From positions 21,636,898 through 21,700,897 of the forward strand of contig NC_092577.1 in the NCBI RefSeq assembly GCF_037975245.1: a DNA stretch of 64,000 nucleotides, written 5' to 3'. The DNA comes from Apostichopus japonicus. Lineage: Eukaryota > Echinodermata > Holothuroidea > Aspidochirotida > Stichopodidae. Made by a program: the position numbers and the translations under genes. This document shows, in pieces, positions 21,145 to 34,761 of the stretch (positions are counted from its first letter, which is position 1; every line of letters begins with the position of its first letter). The notes under the pieces were generated by a model, which was given only the letters and a program-made list of their open reading frames with translations, ran no database searches and had not been told where the DNA came from.

Positions 21145-24100
21145 TATATACCGCTTCCGAAAAGAAGGTATTAAGTATACAACCATCGGAAGAATTTTCG
21201 CACACACTGCAGTTATGACAGACAATCCCTGTCAAATTGCCAGGTCTGCTGTTGTTGCCATGGTTTTTGAAGGTGATGTTGCTGAAGGACTTTCTCCTCT
21301 TTGTCAGCCCAGCTGAAAGGCTCTTGTTGAAACAAGCAATGCTTGTTTTTCTACGTTAACAATTCCGAAACACAGACTTACTTCATTCTTTTCAATCAAT
21401 GGCTTGATAGAGTTGCCAAAGAAGAAAGAGAAACGATAAAATTTGAACTGTTGCTGAAGAAATTTGTGTGAAGCCTCCAAAATTCTATGCCCTCATGAAA
21501 AAAGGGGTTACCCATGATCCACTTTGAAACATTTTGGAGACAGCTGACTGTCCAATACATAATGGATGCTCAAAGACGCACAGTGACCAAAGTTATTTCT
21601 TCATTGAAGGCTGCTGAAGATTTGCGTCCTGAAGAAGAAAGGGCATTTTATTTTTCGCTTCTCGGTTCGGTTTGCGTGCCCAGGTTCTTTCCAGGGCGAC
21701 TTTTTCCTTAAAAAAGTAGCAATGTTGGGATTTAAGTACTTTACTTTGTAAACATAACTCAAATGTGATATCTTTACTCACGTTTCTGATGATGGTCAGT
21801 TTAAAGCAAAGTCTGACAGCTTTCTATATGCAGGCTCGATTGAGGGCACGTTACTGAACTCCATTGTTGACTTATTGGATGTGCTTATATGTCTGATTAG
21901 TTAGATAAAACGTTAATAGCACTAGCTTGGTGTGCTCTCATCTCTATGTTGAAACGTAGTATTTTCCGATTGGTTATTGAAATTTCAGCTTTATTCAATG
22001 TGTATTGATTATTGAATACCGCTTGGTTTTCCTGCTCTTTGTTTCTAATTGCAGCTCATATAATGTAAATATGTACGGGTACATACTTCTTGCATTGTTT
22101 ATTTTGCTTAATACAATTACTTTGAAATTGGATCAACTATAATTGGAATCATCTTTGCTTGCCATCTGAAATTGCCTTGTTTCATGATCTTCCTCTGTAA
22201 CTTTTTAATCAATCTTTTGTGATTTCCATCCTTGCTACATATTTATATTTATATAGAAGTTAACTTTTTATGAAATGTTTTAATCAAGAAACTGCATTAT
22301 CCACCTTGCCCGGATCATTCCATTTCTAACGCCTCTTCCCTTGACTTTGTGTGTGGCACTTTCAAGTACTAAGGAGAGACATTTTCATATTGCGTACAAA
22401 TATAATTTGTTATTGTTGAAATACTTTAGGAAATATTATGTATCATATTGTAAAAGAATATTTCATAAACTTTGCACACTGCTTTATATAATATTTAACG
22501 AATTTTTTTCCCATGATCTGTATTTAGAAGTACAGTTTCTTGCTTATTAATATCACATTTCTGTTCTAAAATTACTTCAATGTTCTTCTTGCTCACTGCA
22601 GTCATTATAATAGACTTACTGTAGGGAGTAAACCTGTAGGTTGCTCTTCATTATTAAGAACAATGAAACAAGCATTTCTTACCGTGATGTGCTTCTATTG
22701 CTGCTGCTGCTGTTTCCTCCCTTGCTTTTAATACAGTATTTTATTGTTTTAGTTTATAGCTCAGTATTCTTGAAGAGTTATTATTGTTTCTTTATTATTT
22801 TGTTTGCATTTTATTGTCAATAGTACAGAATATATATTTGCCATTCATACAACGGAAACATAGGTGACAATGGTTATAAATTGAATAAATCTGTTATTAC
22901 TACAGTTTTCCCTCTGTACATTCGTAAGTTTGCTCAGCATAGGACTAACAGGAAACTGTCAGGTCACTATTCATAGCTTGCATGTCATGCATGCATATAT
23001 AGAAATGTTGAAGAGGTGCATTACATAATGTGTCAGATGGTAGATTCCATTTTTTAATCCCCAGTAAAGACTCCTGGAAAAAGCCATGTGAGATCACATA
23101 CAAACTATAAATGTTCATCAACCATACTTTTTTTAATTACTCTATGGTGACAAATACTGTGCTGCTTTTTCTATGCACATGTCCAATGGATCTGGCAATC
23201 CTTCAGGTATCCGCAGTAGCTCAACACGTAACATTTCACTAATACAGAAGATACCGTCTCCTTCAATTCTGCCTACGGAATCATCCGGAGTTAATGACTT
23301 GTTTTGTAATTCTGCTTGAAGTCTCATTTCTATGGAACGACTTTCATGGAAAATTTAATTGGAAAATGTTTTAGGATTCCTTATTTAGGATTCCAGCACA
23401 CATCTGCTGTGGAGTCTTGCTATGTGCCGTCCTAAATTCATGTGAGTTCCAAGCTTTGGGAAATTGTCATACCTTTTCATTTATCAGATCTTAATACACA
23501 AAATGTAAAGCATCGATGTGAATGTCATTTTCAGCATCTAAATGTTCATAATTTTCCATTTCGCAAAATTTGTGCTAGAAAACACACACCAGAGGCGCTC
23601 AATCCTGCAATTGTTTACTGATTGACCAGTAATGTGACTTCCTCTCTCTGTGCCACGAATAAGGTTCGTTAGAAGTGTAATAAGGACATTTTCTCATCCG
23701 TAGTCGAAACGTACTCGAGAACGAGATCCAAACTTCCTGGCTCCCACCATGAATAGATCTACTACAGCAGTTGCTTTCTTTGTAGATGAACAGCTCACAT
23801 CAATGCTTGTATGTGTCACTGAACCCCTTCTAAGGAACAGAACAGAGGTGGAGAAACAATAAAATTGATGTTGACCCAACCCAATCAACCGAAAACACAA
23901 CGTATAGTTTGACAGCTTTTTCACTGCCCGTTTGCGAGTTCCGTGACTGTCTTTACCGCAGCCAGAACCTATTGTTACCCAGCCATGCCATGGGTCTTGT
24001 ATCTTAGTGTTTCTTCCTGTTCTTTCTGTCACAGGAATCGCTATACTAAGTCACAAGAATCATTGACCGTAAGGTAACCTCATGACCAGTTTGGGGTCAA

Positions 24101-24199
24101 ACAGGGGTCCGAGGGTGAAAATGGTTAACTGTGCCAAAAAGAATAGAATAAGCTCAAATTGAAAAATTTAATATCTCATCTTGTAGATCATGACCAAAG
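21145..24199. other. AT-rich region without a supported gene
   Basis: Frames between 21170 and 21720 give protein-like but repeatedly interrupted text (TDNPCQIARSAVVAMVFEGD and FETFWRQLTVQYIMDAQRR), possibly a decayed gene of unknown family. A short CTG run occurs near 22700. Nothing else is recognised to 24200. Confidence 0.3.
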
Positions 24200-25020
24200 A
24201 TAAAGAAAAGTCAACCGTGACCTTTTCATCCGACAAACGGTTAAGGGGTGAAAGGTCAATATATAAAATTGACAAAAAACGCTTCTCCTTTATGTAGCCT
24301 GATCAAGCTTGAAGGTCATTTGGAGTCCAAAACAAGGTCAAATATTAAAGAAGCTGAAATGATATAAGTAACAGTGTCAATGTGTTGGCCTTTGACAAAA
24401 AAAAACAATGTCCACGGTGACCTCTTCGTCCAACCTATGGTTATGGGTCAAAGGTCAAAGAAAGATTAAAGCACAAACAACCTCAAATGGCAAAGGTATC
24501 AGTGTCAACATGTTCGTTCACCTTTGGCAGACATCCAAAATTGTCCACAGTGACCTCTTCGTCCAACTTATGGTTAAGGGGTCAACGGTCAAATCACAAA
24601 TAACCACAAATGGCAAAAGAAAGTTTCAACATGTTCACCTTGGACAGGCATCCAAAATTTTCCATACAGTCAAGGGGTCAAAGGTCTTCATATTGACCTT
24701 TCGTAGACATCCAAAAAAGTCCACAGCGATATTTTTTTCTGACTTACGGTTGACGGGTCAAAGGTCAAAGAAAGGTCAAATCAAAAACAACCCCAAATGG
24801 AAAAAAGTAACAAAGTCATCATGTTCACGTACTTTGGCAGACATTGAAAATTGTCCACAGTGACCTTTTCGTCTGACATATGGTTAAGATGTCAAACGTC
24901 AAAGAAAGGTCACATTTCAAACAATCTGAAATGGCAACAGTAACGGTGTCAGCATGTTGGCTTCGGACAGAAATTTGAAATTTTTCAATGGTGACCTCTT
25001 CATCTGACGTATGGTATATG
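24200..25020. repeat. Degenerate ~130-bp tandem array
   Basis: The phrase GTGACCTCTTCGTCCAAC recurs in varied form near 24206, 24417, 24550, 24728, 24860 and 24990, each followed by a GGTCAAAGGTCAAAG stretch and then CAAATGGCAA. The spacing is about 130-135 bp. Copies are strongly diverged. The same GGTCA-rich style appears in dispersed repeats elsewhere in the window. Confidence 0.7.
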
Positions 25021-26972
25021 AATGAATGTAGTCAGTGTCTTTGGGTTGTGCTCAATTAGGATCGAAGGTCATGCATGGCGTCACAAGGGTCATAAACGTT
25101 AACTGTTCCCCAAAAATTCAAAGCAGGTCAAAACACACAACTAAATATGCCATCATGTAGGCATTGATAAAACATTCAGAAAAGTCAATGGCTACCTTGT
25201 AATATCACCTCTGCTTGTGGGGTCAAAATTGACGCAAATGTGTTAGTAGCCTATTCGACACACCCACTTTGCAGATTTACCCTTTTTCAAAATCCAATTT
25301 AAATTAAAAGCTTTCAATCTCATGATTGTAGTGTAATTTAAAGTAAATAGGCTTTCTTAAAAGAAACTGCATGTTAGAAAACAAGAAAAAAAAGACAGAA
25401 AAACAAAACATAAAAATAGAACAAACATAATAAGAAACAAAAACCCATTGGTTTGAAATGAAGTGGCAAAAAAAACCAAAATTCAGAAACAAGATTTTTA
25501 ATGAGTAATTCTTGATGAAACTTTGAAAAATGTTGTCAGTTTGTACGAGCATTATATGTCCAACGTAACTGTTTGCGAAACGCTAGCACGACGCTTAATT
25601 TTACGCGCTCATTGACCCGCGTACTTTTTTAGCACCTTCATTCGATTGACCATGTTTCGTATCTACGCTACGCTTATTATATCTCTGAAATGCCCACAAT
25701 TCCGGTCGCGGGCGTTTAACTTTTCACGGCAGAGTTGCTGAGTTGGCCATCTTCCCGTAAAATATTTGACTACAATCAGTGTCTTCTCTGCTTTTAAGAT
25801 ATGTAAGAGACTTTCGATGTCCCATTTATGCTTAGGCTTTTGCAAATTCTTAAAGATTCTGCTGATGCCCTGATTTGATATAATTCGATCATTAACTATG
25901 TTTTTAGAAATATTCCTTGTCGGTATCGCCCCGGAGTATCACTGAACTTGCATTCACGACCTGCGTATATCATGTCATTGAATTCCCCGTTAAATCATAG
26001 GTAGACAATTCACTCCAAAATCATGAAAACAGTTATTAATTATGTTTAGACTAATTTAACATTGTTTAGTATTGCATTTAGGCCGTAAGTAGTGATTATG
26101 CAATTCAGGGAAGCTTACGACATCAATTAATATGCTTGGGAAAACCATCTCGTTCAGCGTAGTTCAACTTTATCGAGATGTGGACGTCCATTTTGTGTGT
26201 AAAGTCAATGAGTAAGCTTTTTAGCGGCCATTCTGCACCGTGCAGCGTTGCTCGCCAAAAGTTTCATAGGAAGGGGCGTGGCTTTGACCATATTTGGCAG
26301 TGGGGTTACCTTATTTAGCGCTGACTCGCGAGATTGACTGGGTTTATCGTAGTTGGACTTGCGCGTATTTTGTTTAGCGAGATTGACATTTTTAGCTAGC
26401 AGGTTTCGATTGCGCATGTATTTGGCCATAAATAATTTCTTGTAATCAGGTGTTTGAAAAATGCTTATAACTTAGGTATTCGACCAATAGGCCATCAGCT
26501 GAAGGTCGAAATTCGCTTGTTTCGTTCCAGCAACTGCGGGTCTAAAATTTCTCTACAGCATTGACTACATAAATTAACTAAGATTAATGATCCAAAAGTT
26601 CTCCATGTACTTTCCTGCATTTTTTTGGCAATTCCGCTCCAAAGATCGAACTATATTTTTTATTGCGTATGTTAAGAAACCTGCCGTTTTACGTTCAAAA
26701 GTTGTGCGCCAGTGAGATATCTGTACCATGTGATATGAATTGTCCAATGAGCCATGAGTTCTGTGTGCAATCTTTGTAGAAAACAACAAACTTGGCGGCT
26801 CCCACGGGCGCTAGTCAGTCTCCGACACACGGAAATCTACAGTGCTCAGTGCACATTGAATCTGTAAAATTTGAAGCAGTCAAGGCACTGACGAATAAGT
26901 TACTTCCTGCGCTAAAGATTGGCTTAATCTCAGCGGCGGAGACAGTGATATCGCCGTACTACTGATTACTCC
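25021..26972. other. Non-coding stretch upstream of the cysteine-rich family copy
   Basis: No gene is supported. 25060-25240 may be the decayed edge of the tandem array. 26200-26430 and 26790-26840 are less AT-rich but show no recognised motif. They may contain promoter sequence for the frame starting at 26973. Confidence 0.3.
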
Positions 26973-28718
26973 ATGGCCTACTACGATATAGCGTGTGTTC
27001 AACAGCATAGTATGATGGGGTTCCACGATAAGTGTTACAGGCGGTTCATTGATAGCAAGCACATTGCTGCAAGAAAACGGACAGTTCCAGAGGAGACCCC
27101 ATATGATTTTAAACGAAGAATTGACGGAAAAGATCGAGGAAACCAAGCAGAAGCTCTGGTGTATTGCCTGTTCAATTTATTATATGTGGGAAAAGAAACA
27201 ATACATTACTCGGCGTTGCAAACGGGTGCAGGACAAGCTGCAGCAGGCAGAGACTTTCGATGGAGGTAAGCCTAAGCATACTACACGACTCTACTGCATA
27301 GTTGAAGTGTTAAGAGAAGTTGCATAATGCAAGATCAGTAGCTCTTGAGGGATAGAATCCAAGTCAAAGGGCACAGTGTTGGACCTGAACATAATATAAT
27401 TAGTGGCATGGTCATCTGCTTTGTTTTGTTATAAGGTGGTAGGAATGTAAATTTGTTTAAAATTCTCCATCTGGGGCACTAGCCTAAGTGTTAAATACAG
27501 GCTTCATAGTTTTCTTACTGTGGCCCTTTATTTGAATGATAGAGATATTATATTAGTTAGAAAAATAAGTGTAACAAAGGTGCAATAAGGTTAGGTTTGC
27601 AAGGTCTTATGGTCAGCCTGTCTAGCTTTACCAAAATGAACAAGTATCTGTCTCCTTTATTATTAGTAACAGATATAATCTACCATTGTATAATTTAAAC
27701 CATAACATTAAGAGATAATGTACTGTACTGTCAAAAAAAGCCTGTTTTAATTCTTTTTTTGCATGACACTGGTTTGCAAAATTTGAATGTGTCTTTGTTT
27801 GTCCATAGAAGATGAGCAGATCACATGGTATATAAATAAAATTGTCTTAGTTCTTATTTGTTGAAACTTACATTTTGATCAACAGAAAATGCAAAACAAT
27901 GCTTTTTTTATTTCATTTTATTAAATTATTGCTTCGACAAGCAGCAGAGCGGAAAAAAGATGAGCCCAGATTTTATGAATATTAGAGGAAAAGATCGTGT
28001 TGCCATTGAAGTGAGGTACCACTCTCTATGTTGAAGAAACTAGATACAATTCTTGAGAAGGAAGACATACAGATCTTGAAAGGTAAAGTACTCTCTTCAA
28101 TGTGTGGTTCATTGAGTGTTCAGGGGTGGATCTAGGACTTTTGGAATATGGGGGTCCTCCCCCAAGGAAAATTACAAAATTCTCTAAACGCTTTGAGATG
28201 CAATATCAGGTTAATCTTTCCATTGAAATTATTAAAGTAATTTGCAACATATTTCTAGCTGAATTGTAATTATATTGGTACCCCATCATAAAATGTGAGA
28301 CTCAAAAATATCCAATTTCATGGTACAAGGTGTTCTGTTCATCTCCTCCTCAGAGCAGAGTTTACCACCAACAAAAGATGCTCTGATCCAGCATGTTAAG
28401 CGCTGCACCAACCAGGCTGCTATTCACAGTAGGGCATTGCAGCAAAGGATTGATGCACTCTCACCAGAGGGACATGGATGGAAACTTGAAAATGATGACC
28501 TTATAATCACTTGGATGACGAAGCCACCTGACCCAGATGTTTTGCTTCAGTGTGTCAGCAGTAGCTGTAGAGTCGGCAAATGTCTTAAAGGAAGATGTTC
28601 CTGAATGAATGCACAACTGCCGTGTACAGACCTATGTAAATATAGAAATTGCAGCAACTTCCAAGAAGATGTTGAGATTGTTAATGCAGGGGAAGATGAT
28701 TTGGAGGATGAACTGTGA
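26973..28718 (+). pseudogene. Cysteine-rich (CxC tail) uncharacterised family, probable broken copy
   Basis: The first block (ATG 26973) has FHDKCYRRFIDSKHIAARKR, matching the family's N-terminal 'H..CY..F' motif. After about 27130 the better coding text moves to the +1 frame (CIACSIYYMWEKKQYITRRC), so a frameshift is likely. A second block begins after a splice acceptor at about 28351 and contains SLPPTKDALIQHVKR, GWKLENDDL, and a cysteine-rich tail GKCLKGRCS, then TGA at 28602-28604, then MNAQLPCTDLCKYRNCSN and an acidic end closing at TGA 28716-28718. The TGA stands where the family has a cysteine. The middle of the protein is missing between the blocks. The function is unknown to me. Confidence 0.5.
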
Positions 28719-31700
28719 TGGTGTTAAATCTTGATATCTTAGTCTGAAATTTTATCAAGTTTGAAGTTTGTGAAGAGGGTTAACTTTTTCAAAGTCATGT
28801 TGTCATTATTTTGTTCCCCAGAGTTTAAAGGAACCAGAAAACATGATCTTATTCATATATTCATTTTAGCTATTAGTAGTTTTACGTAGATTACCCTACC
28901 TACCAGACACCTCATGATAAATATCCACATTTTCTTCAAATCACACTTTTTTGGCTGAGAGGGGAGGAGGGTGTTATGGGCATGCTTTACCTCTTGCATA
29001 TTCACAACTACATTTACTGATGACGATGACGCAAATACCGCGTCCTGAAACCAGTCAGAGGTTTATATACTGTTGTTGGGGAACCATCGCCCCTGACCCT
29101 GTTCCAATATCATGGTTCTTTATTGTTTTGCCGTAACATTTCGTTACCTGTTTTATTCATATTGTTAACACGTTTTGTGCATCTGTTCAAGTTTTGACTG
29201 AAGGATATTCAAGTCTTTAGTGACTTTTATTTCATGTAATTATCTTCACCTCTACTACGGAATGGACTTTCCCTTTTCCATACCATATCTGACTTCCATG
29301 CAGTGAATTGAAGTGGATCCTGTTATAACTAGTACAACTGTCCTTGGATGAACTTTTAATCTCTTATTAATTCCTCGCCGCGCCTTTTGATGAAGAACCT
29401 GTATCTTGAAGCTACATGTAAAGTAGAGGGGGAGGGGGTCACATGTGTAAAACAGTTTGGATGGGGAGTGTAACAATTATGGAGAGGAACTTTTCATTAT
29501 ATGTGTATATTTACGCATACATGCACAGACGAAATGCATTCATAACATAGGGGGAAAATCTAAAAATATTTGATTTATTACAAAGCATTATATCTGAGTT
29601 TATTAAAAGTGGTACATTTTTATAATTAAAACCCTTAAGTTATAATGTGCAAAAATTGTATTTCATATTTCAAAGTTGAAAATGTGATTTTTTTTACCAT
29701 TTTGGCGAAAATGGAGGGGGGGGAGGAGGGCACAACTTGTAATGACTGAAAACAACCCTCACTGACCCTTAGACCAGAATCATCTTCCACCATTCTTGTA
29801 ACCCTGACCCAACTATTATACCAAAAAAATATATCAGTCGTAATTAAACATATAAGAAGAGAGTGGTATGTATGCACCACTGTACCAAATCTAACGTTAG
29901 CACATGTGTTCCTAATACATAGCATCGTAGCACGTAATGTCTACATAACATACCCAATTTCAAGGGTGCGTTACAAAAATACTGCAGGAAATTTTTTGGA
30001 GAACTTTTGATATAATGTTTGTGATGCATTAAACTACCGAAAAATGCATTAAAAGTCTAGACCCGGTGTTGCTGGAACGAAACTGATTTTACAGCCACAT
30101 TTGAGCTTCAGCTGATGGCCTACAACAAATGCATGTGTTTATTATGTAAAGTTCCTGAAGTAAGTATCCTGGCCAGATTTTCTCTTTTTTGTGTGCATGT
30201 AAAGCCTATAAAATATTGTTTAATGTTTTATTGAAGTCATGAAAGGAATATTACATGTACCATGCCATTTGATTAAATGGCATTGTCTGCGTTTTAATCA
30301 TGAATTTAATATACATTTAGGCCCTGAGTTTGGAAAGAGAATGAATTTGCAAGAATCCTTTGGGACATGATCGTTATATACCTAAGTGGTTCCATTGAGT
30401 TGATGTTTGTTCATGGAGTGAGTGAGGTTCGTAAAGATGACTGAAAGTAACAGAGATAGAGTATTAAAAAACACTATTATAAATGGTGTAATTAAATCCA
30501 CATACACTACCGTGTTTGATTGAGTTTCAGCTATGTTGATTTAGTATTTTAACGCCCTCTATAATTCACCGCATAAGCGCAACCCTGGCGCATTAGACTT
30601 CTGCAAATGCAGAGTGCACTTCACTAATTGATACTGCCCAGCCCTGCTCAGTGATTAATTCCAAGTGACGAACCAGGTAAAAGCAGTTTATCTAAAATAC
30701 CGTAAAAAAATTGCAAAATGTGGATCAAGTGCCTGAGTTTTGTTCTAGATTTGGTATTTTAATGTCCTTCTCCACATCTAAAGCCAAAAAAGAACAACTT
30801 TTCACCAGCATGTATGGATTTGGCACACCCACAAGTTAGTTGAAATTTAAGTGTGCTATCCCTGGTTATAGCTACGCTGGGCGGTGCCAGGCGGTGGAGC
30901 CCATCACTAAAGGCTACAAGTATTTGAGGCAGGAGCCCACCACTCAGTCTCAAAAAAGCTGCAAATGTACATATTTGTCCAAATGTAGCCATTATTTTAA
31001 AAGATCTTGCCAAAAACACTGATTTTTGATCATTTTCTGCCCAGCACTCAACCTTTTCTAGCTGTGACTCCGATAATAGTAATGAAAATCTCAACAAGTT
31101 TCGTGTCAAGTAGGGGGATGAAAAGTGGATCACGGAGTACCCCTCTAAATAGTAAATTGACCATTTCTTTACATTTTGTTAGCATTCTAGGATGAAACGG
31201 AACTATGGCAGATTCGTGCTTGTTGTTTGGGTTGACAGAACCAGAAAAAAGGTGTGATGGACGGACTGTATGTCATGCGCTATATTACAATGAGGATACA
31301 CACGCAATTGTATTTATTAACAATGCAAAAGTCCAGAGCAAGTTCACAGAAAGCTCATTCATTCGATTGGTCAACTATGGGTATAAACCAGCAAATGGAG
31401 AAGCTGCTGTGCACAACTGTAAGTCTTTTATATTGTGAACTACAGTGGAACAGAAAATCTGCTAACACACAAAAAAAATGAAAACGCAAAGCAATTTTGG
31501 GGGGTTACAAGTATTCATTTTGTATGTAAAATCAATACACAAAATGAAATATTTAGCCCCAGTGATTTTGTGTTAACCAGGTTCCACTGTAGCATAATAA
31601 GATTTATACAATGGGGCCAAAAGTGTGGTCGACCATAGCAAATTTGATATTATGCATTATGAATGTGAATGCAAAATAAATCTTTTTGCAGAAGACAATA

Positions 31701-33059
31701 TCCGCTTGACTAATTGACTCATCATTGGGATTAACATTACCTTCAAGAAAATTGGTCAAGTGCCATTACATATCCAATTCAATTTTACTGTATCATTTTG
31801 AAACAAGTGTGCAATGAAGTTTTGTGTTCAGTAATTAAGATATAACATAGAATTTGCTGTTACAACAATGACCTACAAACTAATTTTGGTTTTAAATACA
31901 GGCTGTTTAAAATACACGAGTACTTGAGTAATGTATAAATTTAAAAAAAAAGAAACATTCATCAACCCTCGTCTGCTATTTCTACTTCTAATAGTATCGT
32001 GTATTACCATTTGCACATAAATTATAATGATATTAATCCCAACTCATTTCCTTCAGGTCTTTCCACGCACTAAGATGTCATTTCCAGTATCTCAAAAATC
32101 ACAACACGAAGTCTTCAAAGAAAAACCGCAAACTATTCCAGAAGCCAAGAAATCACCGGTGAAGAGAAAGCTGAGTCTCAATGCATCAGTATCAGATGTA
32201 TGTATCAAAAAAGCTTACCAAGGGCTTAGAGGCAGAACTGTATAAAAATAAGTTACGCCCACTAATGTGCATGTTACATAGTTAAGTTTCTTTGGCAGAG
32301 GTGTCCATTGCCTCCAAGCTCGCAATATTCAACGTGTATTACACACAGGGAAAAATCAATTTATTTGATTACGGGAGTCCATTCGTAGGAAGGTAGCTTC
32401 GCCAGTTATATGATAAGTTTTAGGTGTGCACCCTATAGTGTTGATGATGAAGGTGAATATGAAAGGCTCAAATGTATTTGGATACCAAATAAAGTCAACC
32501 TGGCCCCAACTTTCACCTTCATTGTCATGATAAACATTGCCCTGAAATATATATATTGTATAATATATACCTTAAAGCTCCATTCTGATCCACAGTCTCA
32601 TTCTGTTGGTAAAGTCCACATTTGCCTGGACTGTTTTTTCTTGTTATCTTTTATGTACTTTTAACTGTTTAACTCGTATATATTTACAAGTGTAAGCAAG
32701 TCCTGTACCCTATAAGGAGATATTTTAAGTGCTACTGTACGATTGCGAAATATCATATTGATATTTTGTCATGTTTTTTGCGATCAATATGTTCCAACGC
32801 TGAAAACTTCCCGATAAGAAGCAGTGATTAAATAAACACTTTTATTGTTTTTCAAGTAAACTACAGTTACGTGTTTGACTATTTAATCTCTTCTGGAATC
32901 GATTTGTACTTCTTTTAACGCAACAAAGTTCAGTCAACTAGTCGTTTTATTGGCTACGAATCACGTCTCTGCGTTCATCTCTGCCAATAGGTTATAGGCC
33001 CAGACTGCGTGTTAACGTGAGTACGTAGCGTATGTGTGACGGTTAACCATTGCTGTGTG
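28719..33059. other. Long AT-rich region, little recognisable
   Basis: No supported full gene. Short G-rich and A-rich runs occur near 29400-29720. A possible short coding frame lies at 31205-31430 (listed separately). The last ~130 bp before 33060 may be Copia LTR. Confidence 0.3.
31205..32244 (+). CDS. Possible two-exon hypothetical gene
   Basis: A frame from ATG 31205 (MADSCLLFGLTEPEKRC) runs 75 codons to a plausible donor AACT/gtaagt at about 31420. A second frame after CAG at 32056 (VFPRTKMSFPVSQKSQHEV) is lysine-rich and ends at 32244. The two phases do not join directly, so either one exon border is wrong or they are unrelated. No domain is recognised. Confidence 0.18.
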
Positions 33060-33139
33060 CTATATAAGTGGTTTCGCTGAACTGCTGGTACTCCCTTTGT
33101 GAGTGAAGATGTCGTGAGACTTGAAATCTTGGATTGTAG

Positions 33140-33890
33140 TTGCATTGAATGGGTGGAATTATGCGACTTGGAAGGTGCAGTGTAGAATGACCTTAATGAA
33201 GGATGGACTTTGGAATATTGTTAATGGTGATGAAAAAGCACCCCTGTGAGTGATGCTGTTAATCTTGCTAGCTTTACACCTAGGATGGATCGTGCATTGG
33301 CAATTATAGTTCTGTCCATCGAGCCATCATTGTTGTATTTCATTGGGGACCCAGTGGATCCAATTGCTGTCTGGGGGAAACTGGCGGAACAGTTCCAAAG
33401 AAAGTCATGGGCCAACAAATTAGAACTCCGACGAAAGCTCTTTTCTCTGCGACTGAAGTCTGGTGATTCAGTTAATGAAGATATCACGGCGATGACTGAT
33501 ATTTTTGAGTCACTCTCGATAATTGGTGACCCAATGTCTGAAGAGGATAGAGTTGTCCATATCCTTGCTAGTTTACCAGAATCATTTATAACATGTTGGT
33601 GACCGCTTTCGAAGCCAATCCTGAAGTCCCCAAGATGGAAACCGTAACAGAGAGATTACTTCACGAGGAGCGTAAGATGCAAAACCGTGACATGTCAAGC
33701 CCAAAGGCCGAGTTGGAAGCAGTGTTCGCTAAACAGCAATCAAGGCAGAACTATAAAGCTCCGAAGTGCTATAACTGCGGCAAATATGGGCACATTCAGC
33801 GTTATCCTAATAGTAATGATAAGGGTAAATCTCAAACCAGTAAAAAGAGTGGTAAATCCAACCTTAGCCCGCCATGCACTCTCAGCTAGT
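33140..33890 (+). pseudogene. Copia gag, broken
   Basis: The gag-like region (UBN2 type) begins near 33140 with NYATWK-like text and continues in the frame from 33246: WGKLAEQFQRKSWANKLELR, the classic Copia gag core, and DRVVHILASLPESF. A shift near 33590 moves it to the frame ending at 33889, which carries the zinc knuckle CYNCGKYGHIQRYP. The last cysteine of this CCHC motif is replaced by Tyr. Gag would form the particle that packages element RNA. Confidence 0.85.
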
Positions 33891-34368
33891 GTCGTGGGTT
33901 CACTTGATAGCTGGATTGTGGACTCCGGAGCAACTTGTCACATGTGTAATGATGAGAAACTGTTCACTGCACTTAGTGACAGTTTCATAACTGTCATACA
34001 ACTTGCTAAGCGTAGCTAAGGTATCAAAAGCTGGCAAACTTACCAGATTTAGTGAGGCAGGTTGTGAAATTCTTCAGGAGGACCTGAAACTAATTGCTGA
34101 GGCACATAAGGTAGGGAACCTATAATATCTGAGTTGTCAAACTGCTCATGCAAAAGTTAATGCTGCTAAAGGTGTCAATCCAGAGTCAACAGAAAATCTT
34201 TGGCATAGGCGTTTTGGTCATCTTGGTGTACGAAATCTAAAAAAGCTGGCCAAAGGAAGTATGGTTGATAGTTTTGACTATGATGTGTCTAAAGGGGTTG
34301 ATTTCTGTGAACCCTGTGTTCAAGGTAAACATCATCGTAGTCAGTTTCCAACCAGTAGCAACAGAAAG
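33890..34368 (+). pseudogene. Copia protease and GAG-pre-integrase region, broken
   Basis: The protease motif WIVDSGATCHMC is at about 33912-33950. After stops near 34017 and 34123 comes the integrase zinc-binding region: LWHRRFGHLG at about 34200 and CEPCVQGKHHR at about 34310-34340, giving the HHCC-type pattern. The integrase catalytic core should follow but the LINE fragment starts at 34369. Confidence 0.85.
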
Positions 34369-34745
34369 TGTGCTTTTTACGTGACCCGCCATGCGGGATA
34401 TAAAACGTCACGGCCAAACGGCACTACCGAACCATCCCATTCTGAAAAACGAAACTCAGGTCAAGCGAGCCAATAAAAACATACGCCCGCCGACCTGCAG
34501 AGACAAAACGCCCAACCCCCCACTCAAACTTTCAAAAAAACACAAAAGGACGACCAGCACGGATCGAAACGAAAAACCCCTCCCCAGCACACCACCGTCC
34601 AAAAAAGGCAGCCCCAGATAAACGGCGAAAATCACCTTCAATCTGAAGGCGAATGTCAGACTTCACCGCCTCCAGGACCGCCCGCCAAGTGGCAAATTTC
34701 CCCCTAAAAACCACATCACATCTATTCCGCCAAACATGTTTTACG
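34369..34745 (-). mobile_element. Tx1-like LINE 3' fragment inside Copia integrase
   Basis: The minus strand gives VFRGKFATWRAVLEAVKSD and AAFFGRWCAGEG and ends at the same 3' terminus (GTGTGCTTTTTACGTGA) as the LINE at 10723. It is 5'-truncated after the ORF2 tail. Copia coding resumes at about 34762 (KVVKWMTPFEAWTGEKPN), so about 150 residues of integrase core are missing across this insertion. Confidence 0.85.
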
Positions 34746-34761
34746 TAATCGAAGTCCAACA

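Noticed and set aside
29635-31133. Minus-strand frames of 96-124 residues
   Set aside because: No recognisable motif; composition reflects AT-rich sequence and homopolymer runs.
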